Shown: positions 8,001 to 15,716, counted from the stretch's first letter. The stretch: DNA of 24,443 nt from CAYLNH01 sp964384625 (GCA_964384625.1 CAYLNH010000093.1:1-24443), one strand, 5' to 3'. Numbers and translations: made by a program. The notes: generated from the letters alone by a model not told the origin.

Positions 8001-8897
8001 CTACACTTGCGGCAAGGCGACGCCATGCTGCCGGCAACAGCCGACAACTGTGTTCTGCATCAACATCGCGATCGTCATCGGACCGACGCCGCCCGGCACG
8101 GGCGTGATGGCCGACGCCTTCGCACTGACTTCATCGAAAGCGACATCGCCGACCAGGCGGTAGCCGCGTTTGGCGCCGGGATCGTCGACGCGGTTGATTC
8201 CGACGTCGATCACCACGGCGCCGTCCTTGACGAAATCGGCGGTAACCATTTCCGGCCGGCCGATAGCCGCGACCAGGATATCCGCCTGTCGGCACATGCC
8301 GGCGAGGTCCGCGGTGCGTGAGTGACACATGGTCACGGTGCAGTTGGCGTAGTCCGCTTTCCGGCTCAGCAGCGCCGCCATCGGTTTGCCGACGATATTG
8401 GAGCGGCCGAGGATCACGGCGTGTTTGCCGGATGTTTCCACCTTATAATACTTGAGAATTTCAACAATGCCCGCCGGCGTACACGGCACGAAACCGTCCT
8501 CATCGCCAATCAGCATCCGGCCGACATTCACCGGGTGAAAGCAGTCGACGTCCTTGGCGGGGTCAATGGTTTCGATCACGGCGCGTTCATCGATCTGTTT
8601 CGGCGGCGGCGACTGCACCAGGATGCCGTGGATCGCGTCGTCGTGGTTCAACTGCTCGACCAGTTCCAGGACGTCCTCCTGGGTGGCGTCCGCGGGCAAT
8701 TCGTGCTTGGCGGAATGGATTCCGAGCTTGAGACATTTTTTCGCTTTGCTGTTGACATAGACGCGGGATGCCGGGTCGTCGCCGACCAGCACCACGGCCA
8801 AGCCCGGCGTCAGGCCGTGCTGCGAGTTCAGCGTTTCCACCTGGGCCTGCACCCGGGCCGCAACCGCTTTCGAAACTTCTTTACCACTGAGAATCAT
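8001..8897 (-). CDS. folD: Bifunctional methylenetetrahydrofolate dehydrogenase / cyclohydrolase
   Basis: A 298-residue FolD, interconverting 5,10-methylene-THF, 5,10-methenyl-THF and 10-formyl-THF for purine and formyl-Met supply. Family motifs are complete: substrate loop SRVYVNSKAKKC (44-55, Tyr47 and catalytic Lys51), QSPPPKQID, KDVDCFHP, and the Rossmann motif GRSNIVGKP (164-172). PGGVGPMTIAML near the C-terminus is the hallmark FolD sequence. I chose the ATG at 8897 because the FolD fold starts there; the longer frame to 9053 carries no similarity. There is no Shine-Dalgarno at the expected spacing; the start is preceded by ACCTCCTT instead. It is the first gene of the folD-pcnB-dacA group. 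Confidence 0.95.
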   Translation of the reverse strand: MILSGKEVSKAVAARVQAQVETLNSQHGLTPGLAVVLVGDDPASRVYVNSKAKKCLKLGIHSAKHELPADATQEDVLELVEQLNHDDAIHGILVQSPPPKQIDERAVIETIDPAKDVDCFHPVNVGRMLIGDEDGFVPCTPAGIVEILKYYKVETSGKHAVILGRSNIVGKPMAALLSRKADYANCTVTMCHSRTADLAGMCRQADILVAAIGRPEMVTADFVKDGAVVIDVGINRVDDPGAKRGYRLVGDVAFDEVSAKASAITPVPGGVGPMTIAMLMQNTVVGCCRQHGVALPQV

Positions 8898-8975
8898 AAC
8901 GCGAAGGAGGTCCTGTCTGTCAAGAGTTTGTCTTGCACCGGTCCGCCGCCCCACTCGCGCCAGCCGGAGCCCTAC

Positions 8976-9004
8976 ATTATAGTCAGTCCCTCTGGCCTTG
9001 CCAG
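8976..9004 (-). promoter_or_regulatory. Likely promoter of the folD-pcnB-dacA group
   Basis: Reading the minus strand, CTGGCA (9004-8999) and a perfect TATAAT (8981-8976) are 17 bp apart. Transcription would start near 8969, giving a leader of about 70 nt before folD. A TTGACA on the same strand at 8923-8918 has no acceptable -10 partner. The remaining part of this intergenic region (8982-9214) shows no gene and no clear promoter for the divergent hydrolase. Confidence 0.55.
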
Positions 9005-9214
9005 CAATGACGCCGGAGAAATCGGGACTTTTCCCGAGGCCCGCGAATCTCATCTGCCCGGCCGCCGGGTTACAGGAACCCGGAGCGCGCAGCCAATCCC
9101 GCCGGGCAGACGCGGGGCCCGCAAGAGCAGCAGACGAGCGGGTGCAGCCGCCATCATCCGATTGGACCGCAAAGCCAAGGAGTGCTACCGTTAGGCTTGA
9201 TTCCGGAATGGCGG

Positions 9215-10102
9215 ATGAAACATGTTCTCAAAAAACTCTGGGCCAGCAAGAAGCCCGGGTGGCGACTGTTGCGGCTGGTGCTGCTCTTTGTCGTCCTGTT
9301 CTTCGGCTTTCTCATGCTGATGGAAAACCATCTGATTTACTTCCCCGCAAAAGACGGCGACTGGGATCCCCGGCCGTTTGCCGTCAGCGGGGATCTGGCG
9401 ACCACCGTCGAAGAGCTGGAATTCCAGGCGGCCGACGGCACTCGACTGCACGGCTGGCTGTGCCGCCCGAACCGACAACCGCGTCCGGGCACCTTTGAGC
9501 CGGTCGATACCGACTGGCTCGTGCTCTGCTGCCACGGCAATGCCGGCAACCTCAGCGGCCGGCGAACCAAGATCTCTGTACTCAACCAATTGCCCGCGTA
9601 CGTGTTCATGTTCGACTATCGCGGCTACGGCAAGAGCGCGGGATCACCGAACGAGAAGGGCCTGTACCAGGATGTCCGGGCGGCCTGGGACCTGATGGTC
9701 GCCAGAGGGTTCCGGCCGGAACGCATCATCGTCCACGGCACCTCGCTGGGCGGCGGCCCGGCAGTCGATCTCGCCGTCAACGTGCGGCCCGCGGCGCTCG
9801 TCACGGAATCAACCTTCACTTCGGTTCCGGATATGGCCGCGGCAGTCTATCCCTTTGTGCCGCGCTTCCTGGTCCGGACAAAGTTCGACAATCTCCGGAA
9901 GATCCCGGCGGTCACCTGCCCGAAACTCATCATCCACGGCACCGCCGATCGCGTGGTCCCCTACCCGATGGCCGAACAGCTTTTCGCCGCCGCCAACGAA
10001 CCCAAAACCCTCTATCGCGTCGAAGGCGGCTCGCATGACGACACCTATCTCGCCGGCAGCGAATACCTCGAGCACATTCGCGCCTTGATGAAAACACCTT
10101 GA
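9215..10102 (+). CDS. Membrane-anchored alpha/beta hydrolase, Bem46/ABHD13-like
   Basis: A 295-residue serine hydrolase. The catalytic triad is readable: nucleophile S177 in GTSLGG (175-180), acid D245 in HGTADRVVP, and base H274 in GGSHDD. HGNAGN (107-112) forms the oxyanion region, and FDYRGYGKS the following strand and loop. The N-terminus has a basic patch and a strong hydrophobic segment (about residues 20-36, LLFVVLFFGFLMLM), then LIYFPAKD, the usual start of Bem46-type hydrolases. This suggests a membrane anchor with the catalytic domain outside the cytoplasm. The substrate is unknown; members are esterase-like. I chose the ATG at 9215 because it directly precedes the basic and hydrophobic anchor. 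It stands alone, convergent with the pseudopilin gene. Confidence 0.85.
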   Translation: MKHVLKKLWASKKPGWRLLRLVLLFVVLFFGFLMLMENHLIYFPAKDGDWDPRPFAVSGDLATTVEELEFQAADGTRLHGWLCRPNRQPRPGTFEPVDTDWLVLCCHGNAGNLSGRRTKISVLNQLPAYVFMFDYRGYGKSAGSPNEKGLYQDVRAAWDLMVARGFRPERIIVHGTSLGGGPAVDLAVNVRPAALVTESTFTSVPDMAAAVYPFVPRFLVRTKFDNLRKIPAVTCPKLIIHGTADRVVPYPMAEQLFAAANEPKTLYRVEGGSHDDTYLAGSEYLEHIRALMKTP

Positions 10103-10232
10103 CCCGCGGCGCCGAACCTGGAAGGCGAGCTTCCGACTGAAGCCGGGAACTCCTGCACGGAGGCGCTCCGCGCCGGACTCAGGACCGGCGGGCAAACGTC
10201 CCGAACACGTCTAAAGCCAGGGCCATTCAGGC

Positions 10233-10967
10233 CTACATCCCTTCCAGAATCGCAAACGCCGGATGCCATTCCGGATAGCCGTGGCTCGTGGACTGGGCAT
10301 AGATGGCCTCCAGGTCCGCACCCTTCGCGCCGAATACCGATGTGTCCTTGCGCATGACGTTCCAATGCTGGCGCGTTCCCAGACGATGGGCGCCCTTCGG
10401 ATGATCCATGAGCAGGATCTTGCCGTCCGGGATGTCTCGAAGCCGCTGGTACGCCCGCGGCTGCCAACTGGCGTACGTATTCCACGGCCGCGCCGCGGTC
10501 TCGGACGGATAGACATATGGGTTCAACCAATACGATCCGTCGATTCCGCCCGAGGAACTGACTGTCGGCCAGGGCGTATAGTCGCCGTAACGCCGGTGAT
10601 CCGACGCCGGACAGAAGTACAACTGACCGTCCAGGATCTCGCCCGTTTCGTACAGCCGTCCCAGATTGCACCAGCCGCCCGACGGGTCCCAACGCAGGTG
10701 CGAGGCCCACCCGGTGAAGCGCAGGGAATCGCCGGTCAGATAATCCAGGCCCTTCGGCAGGTAGCCTTCGTTGCTGTCCATGTAGTTCATCAAGCCAAGT
10801 GCCTGTTGCTTCATGTTCGCCATGCAGACAGCCCGCAGCGCCGTCTGCCGCGCTCGTGTCAGAGCGGGGAGCAACATCGCCGCCAGGATTGAGATGATCG
10901 CGACGACGACCAGGAGTTCGATTAAAGTAAAGGGTGTATGGCGGGCCGTGCTTTTCCCGGCATTCAT
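10233..10967 (-). CDS. Prepilin-type N-terminal methylation domain protein (pseudopilin-like)
   Basis: A 244-residue protein with the type IV pilin/pseudopilin N-terminus (TPFTLIELLVVVAIISILAAMLLPAL). The prepilin peptidase site falls before F13, with Pro instead of the usual Gly at -1, and the conserved Glu is E17 (+5 of the mature protein). The hydrophobic helix then passes into a globular domain with SLRFTGWASHLRWDP, ILDGQLYFCPASDH and DGKILLMDHPKGAHR, the style of the large PVC families of such proteins. The C-terminal H-X9-DG motif is absent. GGAG lies 8 nt before the ATG at 10967. This start overlaps the lacI stop (ATGA), so the two genes form one unit. Its role is unknown; surface glycan binding has been suggested for similar PVC proteins, which remains inference. 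Confidence 0.85.
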   Translation of the reverse strand: MNAGKSTARHTPFTLIELLVVVAIISILAAMLLPALTRARQTALRAVCMANMKQQALGLMNYMDSNEGYLPKGLDYLTGDSLRFTGWASHLRWDPSGGWCNLGRLYETGEILDGQLYFCPASDHRRYGDYTPWPTVSSSGGIDGSYWLNPYVYPSETAARPWNTYASWQPRAYQRLRDIPDGKILLMDHPKGAHRLGTRQHWNVMRKDTSVFGAKGADLEAIYAQSTSHGYPEWHPAFAILEGM

Positions 10968-12001
10968 CGTTTGTCTCCAGTGTCTTGCGGCGGAGCAGAT
11001 GTTCCGCCCGGTTTCCAACTATAGTCCGGCACACGCGCTTTCAGGCGCCGCCCCGGCCGCTTGATCCGCTTAACCAGCAGGTCAACCGCCGTATGTCCGA
11101 CTTCGCGCCAGGGGATCAGGGCACACGAATGCAGCGGACCCGCATGCGAAGAACGCGGGTAGCTGTCAAAACTCGCGATCGAAAGATCGTCCGGCACGCG
11201 CAGGCCGCCCGCCAGCAGGGCCGCATACGCGACGCTGTCGGCCGTCGGCGTCGAATACCCGATCACGGCCGTCGGCCGATCGACGGCCGACAGGACTGCC
11301 ACAAGGTGTTCCAGCCGCGAAACGCCTGCCGCCGGTTCGGCCACCACCTGCGGCGTCAGACCGGCAGCTTCCATTGCCGCGACATAGCCGTCGCAGCGAT
11401 CCGCCCGGCTGTAATGAATCGCGCGGCTCGCCGGCAGCTGCTGGTCAACATAGGCAATCCGACGATGCCCCAGCTTGAGCAATTCCTCCGTCACCAGCCG
11501 GCCGCCGCCCAGATCGTCGGGATAGACCGTGTCATACTCCGCCCGGCAGTTCATCCAGACCGTCGGCATGCGGTACTTCTGCAGCATGTCCGGCAAACCC
11601 GACGGAATGTCCTGATGGTAGTTGAGCAGGATGCCGTCGGCCAGATGCTGCTGCAAAAAGCTGGGCAGCCGTTTGTCGTCGTTCAACTCCGCGTCGGAAG
11701 CGCGGGCCGTCAGCAGATGCCAATCGCGCGCGCGCACGGCATCCTCCACCGCATCCAACAGCAACCGCGGCAGGTAACTGCGCGACACATCCTGCGCCCG
11801 CAGCAGCAGCACGGCGCCGAATCCCTTCCGCCGGGTGGCGCGGGCAAAGGCATTGGGGCGGTAGCCGAGTTTCGCGGCGCAGGCCAGTACGCGCTCCTGC
11901 GTGTCGCGGCTGTACCGGTCCGAGGTCCGGTTCAGGATCTGGCTGACGGTACAGACCGACACCCCGCACTGTTTCCCGATCTCCTTGAGCGTCACCTTCA
12001 T
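10964..12001 (-). CDS. LacI family transcriptional regulator
   Basis: A 345-residue repressor. The N-terminal helix-turn-helix (VTLKEIGKQCGVSVCTVSQILN, about residues 3-24) and hinge region (YRPNAFARATRRKG) are classic LacI. The rest is a periplasmic-binding-protein-like sugar-sensing domain (GILLNYH, GGGRLVTEELLKLGHRRIAYV, DDLSIASFDS, GHTAVDLLVKRI). The ligand is unknown; a sugar from the neighbouring glycan genes is likely. I chose the ATG at 12001; an upstream in-frame TTG at 12010 would lie inside the -10 box. The promoter holds two identical operators, so autoregulation is expected. The stop overlaps the pseudopilin start by 4 bp. Divergent from the ARSK-like sulfatase. Confidence 0.93.
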   Translation of the reverse strand: MKVTLKEIGKQCGVSVCTVSQILNRTSDRYSRDTQERVLACAAKLGYRPNAFARATRRKGFGAVLLLRAQDVSRSYLPRLLLDAVEDAVRARDWHLLTARASDAELNDDKRLPSFLQQHLADGILLNYHQDIPSGLPDMLQKYRMPTVWMNCRAEYDTVYPDDLGGGRLVTEELLKLGHRRIAYVDQQLPASRAIHYSRADRCDGYVAAMEAAGLTPQVVAEPAAGVSRLEHLVAVLSAVDRPTAVIGYSTPTADSVAYAALLAGGLRVPDDLSIASFDSYPRSSHAGPLHSCALIPWREVGHTAVDLLVKRIKRPGRRLKARVPDYSWKPGGTSAPPQDTGDKR

Positions 12002-12008
12002 AATTCCC

Positions 12009-12036
12009 AATATAGGTTAAACGTTTATCCTGTCAA
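12009..12036 (-). promoter_or_regulatory. lacI promoter, probably giving a leaderless mRNA
   Basis: On the minus strand a perfect TTGACA (12036-12031) and TATATT (12014-12009) are separated by 16 bp. A start about 7 nt downstream of the -10 falls near 12002, next to the ATG at 12001. This leaves little or no room for a Shine-Dalgarno, and none of good spacing is visible. The promoter is embedded between and over two LacI-type operators. Confidence 0.7.
12017..12027. promoter_or_regulatory. LacI-type operator inside the -35/-10 spacer
   Basis: TTAAACGTTTA, containing the perfect palindrome TAAACGTTTA (12018-12027) with a central CG as in LacI/GalR operators. It lies wholly inside the spacer of the lacI promoter, so bound repressor would block RNA polymerase. 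The LacI encoded next to it is the obvious ligand (inference). Confidence 0.7.
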
Positions 12037-12037
12037 G

Positions 12038-12048
12038 TTAAACGTTTA
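12038..12048. promoter_or_regulatory. Second LacI-type operator upstream of -35
   Basis: An exact second copy of TTAAACGTTTA. Its centre is 21 bp, two helical turns, from the first copy, so two repressor dimers could bind the same DNA face. It sits just upstream of the lacI -35 box and could also affect divergent transcription toward the sulfatase. Confidence 0.7.
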
Positions 12049-12231
12049 GAAATGGGCGATATTGCCGGCTGACGATCTGTGGACAGCCGGGGCAGACCAC
12101 AGAAGGAAACGGTTGCCGGCGGCAAGTGACACACCCGCAGCGGCGATCGGCATTCCTTTTTGACCGTGTGTCCGCGCCGCCGTCAGAAACCTTTTCCGCC
12201 GCCATCTTTTCATCCGCTTTCGATCCGGATC

Positions 12232-12256
12232 TTGACAAGCATGCCAACGTTGGCAT
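12232..12256 (+). promoter_or_regulatory. TTGACA box with adjacent perfect palindrome before the ARSK-like sulfatase
   Basis: TTGACA at 12232-12237 is followed by the perfect 16-bp palindrome ATGCCAACGTTGGCAT (12241-12256). The palindrome has the LacI-family form (central CG, AACGTT core) but differs in its arms from the lacI operators. It would lie in the -35/-10 spacer, the same layout as at lacI. A matching -10 box is not clear (ATGGGT at 17 bp is poor), so the promoter call is weaker than the operator call. Confidence 0.55.
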
Positions 12257-12284
12257 GGGTGTAGGAACGCCGAAAGGAAATGCC

Positions 12285-13754
12285 ATGTCCAACAAACGCA
12301 ATGTGATCTTCTTCCACGCCGAGAGTTTCGACGGCCGGATGCTGGGGCTGCTGGGGCACCCGGCCCTGAAGGACGCCACTCCGAACCTCGATCGCCTCGC
12401 CCGCCGCGGGATGTTCCTGCCGAACGCCTACTCGTCGCATCCGATCTGCTGCCCGTCGCGGGCCAATATGTGGTCCGGCCGTTACACCCATTCCTGTGAA
12501 AGCTGGAACAACTTCAAAGGGCTCGAGCCGAAGATGTGGGCCCTGCTGGATGAACTGCCGCGGACGCACAACACGGCGGTGTTCGGCAAGCGGGACTACC
12601 GATCCGGCGGCCACACCATTCAGGCCCGGGTCAGCGCCCTGATCAGTACTTCAGGGATCCACCGGCCGAGTTATCAATTCGACAACTCCCAGCGCTTCGA
12701 GATCAAAGACAACACCGATCGCCGGTGTCAAGCCGGCGACTGGCGGAAGATCGACCAGGGCATCGCGTTTCTCGAGCAGCAGGACGGCGACCGCCCGTTC
12801 TTCCTGAACCTCAGCACCGGCCTGGTGCATGCTGCGTTCGTGACGAACAGGTACTGGCTGGATGTCATTCCGGAAGACCTGGTGGACATCCCGGCAACGG
12901 ACGAGTGCAGTCATCCCTGCATGGAGTTCCAGCGGATGAACAAATCGTGGCGCTACGGGTTCGACGACGACACGGTCCGAATCGTGCGCCGCATCTACTT
13001 CGCGATGATTGCGGAACTCGACGCCCTGGTCGGCGAGATGTATGACGCGATGGAGCGTCTGGGGTTGGCCGACAGCACCTACTTCGTGTTCTCCAGCGAC
13101 CACGGCGAGTTGGCCCTGGAACACCAGCAATACTATAAGATGTCCATGTACGAAGGCTCCGTACGCGTCCCGATGATCATCACCGGGCCGGACATTCCAG
13201 CCGGCGGCAGGAGCGAAAACCTGGTCTCGCTGATCGACCTGTGCCCGACGTTCCTTGAGATGCTGGGTCTGCCGGAGCGCCCGGAATGTGACGGCGAGAG
13301 CCTGCTGCCGCTGGCAATGCAGAAGACGACGGACAGCCGCAACTGGGCCTATGCCAGTTTCACCGGCACGACCATGAATACGTCGGCCTACATGCTGCGC
13401 CGCGACAACTGGAAATACATCGCCTACGTCGGCCAGCCGTGTCAGTTGTTCGATCTCGCCGAAGACCCGGGCGAACTGCACAACCTGGGCGAGGAACGGC
13501 CGGATATCGTCGCCGAATTGGATGCGGCGCTGCGCGAGGTTGTCGACTACGAGCAATGTCACCGTGACTGGCAAGACTACTGCAAGTCCGAGTTTCGCCA
13601 ATGGCAGCGTCAGGCCAGACGCGGGCTGTACGTGGCCGGTTCGTATGCCTTGGCCGGCAATCCCAGTTCCGACTACCGCACGATCATGGACTGCTGTTTC
13701 ACCGGCTACAACGACGACGACGAGAAACTCGTCGAGAACTGGCTCAACGGCTAG
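12285..13754 (+). CDS. Arylsulfatase K-like S1 sulfatase
   Basis: A 489-residue formylglycine-type sulfatase. The modification motif is C55-C-P-S-R59, C55 being converted to formylglycine. The surroundings closely follow animal arylsulfatase K as I recall it: SFDGR near the N-terminus, SHPICCPSRANMWSGRYTH, ESWNNFKGL, FGKRDYRSGGH, and SSDHGELALEHQQYYKMSMYE (270-290, metal ligands D272 and H273). ARSK is a glucuronate-2-sulfatase, so hydrolysis of 2-O-sulfate on a uronic acid is the best guess. No signal peptide is visible, so it is probably cytoplasmic, unusual for sulfatases. AAAGGAAA precedes the ATG at 12285. No sulfatase-maturating enzyme is in the window. The long upstream open frame from 12126 is not protein-like. 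Confidence 0.88.
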   Translation: MSNKRNVIFFHAESFDGRMLGLLGHPALKDATPNLDRLARRGMFLPNAYSSHPICCPSRANMWSGRYTHSCESWNNFKGLEPKMWALLDELPRTHNTAVFGKRDYRSGGHTIQARVSALISTSGIHRPSYQFDNSQRFEIKDNTDRRCQAGDWRKIDQGIAFLEQQDGDRPFFLNLSTGLVHAAFVTNRYWLDVIPEDLVDIPATDECSHPCMEFQRMNKSWRYGFDDDTVRIVRRIYFAMIAELDALVGEMYDAMERLGLADSTYFVFSSDHGELALEHQQYYKMSMYEGSVRVPMIITGPDIPAGGRSENLVSLIDLCPTFLEMLGLPERPECDGESLLPLAMQKTTDSRNWAYASFTGTTMNTSAYMLRRDNWKYIAYVGQPCQLFDLAEDPGELHNLGEERPDIVAELDAALREVVDYEQCHRDWQDYCKSEFRQWQRQARRGLYVAGSYALAGNPSSDYRTIMDCCFTGYNDDDEKLVENWLNG

Positions 13755-13762
13755 ATAAATCC

Positions 13763-13780
13763 GGCGGAAGTCTTTCCGCC
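13763..13780. other. Hairpin just after the ARSK-like sulfatase
   Basis: GGCGGAA (13763-13769) and TTCCGCC (13774-13780) form a 7-bp stem with a 4-nt loop, starting 9 nt after the stop codon. There is no following U-run, so it is either a weak terminator or an mRNA 3' stabiliser. The rest of the gap to 14042 contains CTTGACAAG (13963-13971) as a possible -35, without a convincing -10. Confidence 0.4.
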
Positions 13781-14042
13781 ACGGATTGCCCGAGCCCGGA
13801 AACGGGCAACTCGGAGAGCGGGTCCAGGCATTCGGCCGGCGGCGTTGATGTCAAAACACGATGCTCGCATCGCTTATTCGGCATCGTCTGGCCGGACCGG
13901 CGCTTGGCCTCCGTCCCCTGGCTGGAAAACGTACGCCGAGCCCATCTGGATGTACGCGGTGACTTGACAAGGCAGGCACCGCCCTCATGGTGGAATCCCC
14001 AACCGGGCAGATGATGGTCCCGGAACCAAGGACCTCCTTACC

Positions 14043-15479
14043 ATGAATATCATTGTCCTCGTTATCGACACGCTGCGCTACGACTATATCGGCGCGCACG
14101 GCAACGACTTTATCCAAACCCCGAACCTGGACCGGCTGGCCGCCGAGTCACGGGTTTTCGACCGCTGCTTCTGCGGCAGCTTCCCGACCATCCCGCACCG
14201 CACCGATCTGATCACCGGCCGCTACGGCTCACCGTTCCACGTCTGGCAGCCATTGGCCTACGACGTGCCGACCATGCCGCGCATCCTGGCCGACGAAAAG
14301 GGCTATGCCACACAGATCATCCACGACACGCCGCACCTGGTCAACGGCGGCCATCACTTTGACTGGCCGTTCCATTACTGGACCTTTGTGCGCGGCGCCG
14401 AAGTCGATCGCGCCTGGCTGACGGAGTCCGCCGAGAAGATGCCGAACTGGCAGGACGACCCGGTCCTCGACGATTTTGAACCGGCCAACCCGGACAGCGA
14501 CAACTGCTGGTACTGGCGCGGGCATTCGCGGGCGAATCTGCCGCGCGAACGCCTGGAGGACTGGAACTGCGCCCGATTGTTCAGCACCGCATCGAAGTTT
14601 CTCAAAGACAACGCCGGACGCGAGGACTTCCTCCTGTGGCTCGACTGCTTCGATCCGCACGAGCCGTGGGATGCGCCGCCGGAGTTCATGCTGAAGTACG
14701 ACAAGACCCCGGGCTACGACGGCCGGATCGATCTGCGGCTGCTGCAGTATCGCAACGACCCCAACCTGCCGGACATCGCCCGCGAACGGATCAAACACAG
14801 CTACGCCGCCAAAGTCAGTTGGGTCGACCACTGTCTCGGCCGGTTCCTCGACACATTGGAGAGCTCCGGGCTGAAGGAGAAGACCATGCTGGTGCTGACC
14901 GCCGACCACGGGACAAATGTCGGGGAACGCAACAGATTCGGCAAAGGCTTCCCGGTGCGCGAGCAGGAAGCACACGTCCCGCTGATGATCCGCACGCCGG
15001 ACGGCGACACAGGCCGGAGCGATATCATCTGCCAGCCGCAAGACATCACCGCAACGCTGATGGCTGCGGCCGGCGGCGCACTGCCGGAAGGCAGTCACGG
15101 CTACGACGTGCTGACGCAAGCGCGAGACGGCAAAGCCGGCGAACGTGAAGTCGCGTTGTCCAGTACAGCGCTGGCGGAACGCGGCTGTCTGTTCACCGTC
15201 TACGACCGGGAATGGTATCTGGAAGCCGCCGTCACCCCGGAGACATCCCGGCTGACCCGGCTGGGCACGCTGGAGACTGTTCAGGACAACAACCCGGATG
15301 TGGTCAACCGCCTGCACGCCGCGGGCATCCGGGAACTCGGCCGCCGCGGGACGGCCCCGGAGATCATGGACTGGATCAAGGCCGGCGGCGAGGGTGAGTT
15401 TCCGGATGTCCCGCTGTACGACCCCTGGCCGAAGCCCGCCGGCTACAAACCCTACTTCAACATTGCCTACCGCGAGTAG
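14043..15479 (+). CDS. Sulfatase-fold hydrolase with Thr at the formylglycine position
   Basis: A 478-residue member of the alkaline phosphatase/sulfatase superfamily. Metal-site motifs are kept: IDTLRYD (8-14), DPHEPW (204-209), TADHG with D288-H289, and K301 in FGKG. The modification motif is changed: where sulfatases have C/S-x-P-S-R, this reads T49-I-P-H-R53, followed by the normal TDLITGR. Without Cys or Ser no formylglycine can form. It may use Thr49 directly, as LtaS, NPP and related phosphotransferases do, and so be a phospho- rather than sulfohydrolase (inference). No signal peptide. The start is preceded by AAGGACCTCCTT. It lies 288 bp after the ARSK-like gene, on the same strand, and may share its induction. 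Confidence 0.85.
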   Translation: MNIIVLVIDTLRYDYIGAHGNDFIQTPNLDRLAAESRVFDRCFCGSFPTIPHRTDLITGRYGSPFHVWQPLAYDVPTMPRILADEKGYATQIIHDTPHLVNGGHHFDWPFHYWTFVRGAEVDRAWLTESAEKMPNWQDDPVLDDFEPANPDSDNCWYWRGHSRANLPRERLEDWNCARLFSTASKFLKDNAGREDFLLWLDCFDPHEPWDAPPEFMLKYDKTPGYDGRIDLRLLQYRNDPNLPDIARERIKHSYAAKVSWVDHCLGRFLDTLESSGLKEKTMLVLTADHGTNVGERNRFGKGFPVREQEAHVPLMIRTPDGDTGRSDIICQPQDITATLMAAAGGALPEGSHGYDVLTQARDGKAGEREVALSSTALAERGCLFTVYDREWYLEAAVTPETSRLTRLGTLETVQDNNPDVVNRLHAAGIRELGRRGTAPEIMDWIKAGGEGEFPDVPLYDPWPKPAGYKPYFNIAYRE

Positions 15480-15617
15480 TAGATAGGGCATGGAGGAAGG
15501 CGCGTAGCTCCACCTCGCGCGGAAAGGGTGCGGGATCGTGTTTCTGCTTTCCGAGAAGAAGCCACAAGCTCAGCTTGGGGAGCATCTACACCCCTTCAGT
15601 TCAGCCGGCACACAGAA

Positions 15618-15678
15618 CCCCCGCCCTTTGCTCCGGAATTGGCAAAATGTTTGCCAATTCCGGAGCAAAGGGCGGGGG
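15618..15678. repeat. Perfect 29-bp inverted repeat with 3-nt loop
   Basis: The arm at 15618-15646 (starting CCCCCGCCCTTTGC) is the exact reverse complement of 15650-15678, with only ATG (15647-15649) between. A perfect 29-bp match cannot be chance. No U-run follows on either strand, so it is not a standard intrinsic terminator. It might be a dispersed palindromic element, a mobile element remnant, or a bidirectional transcription or mRNA-end barrier. Confidence 0.9.
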
Positions 15679-15716
15679 AGTCGTGGCGAAAGCAAAACTG
15701 AAGGGAGGCTGACACT

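Noticed and set aside
12126..12284. N-terminal extension of the ARSK-like sulfatase
   Set aside because: It contains the promoter and operator sequence and is not protein-like; AAAGGAAA marks the ATG at 12285.
14229..15491. 420-codon minus-strand frame opposite the second sulfatase-fold gene
   Set aside because: Shadow frame; all family motifs are on the plus strand.
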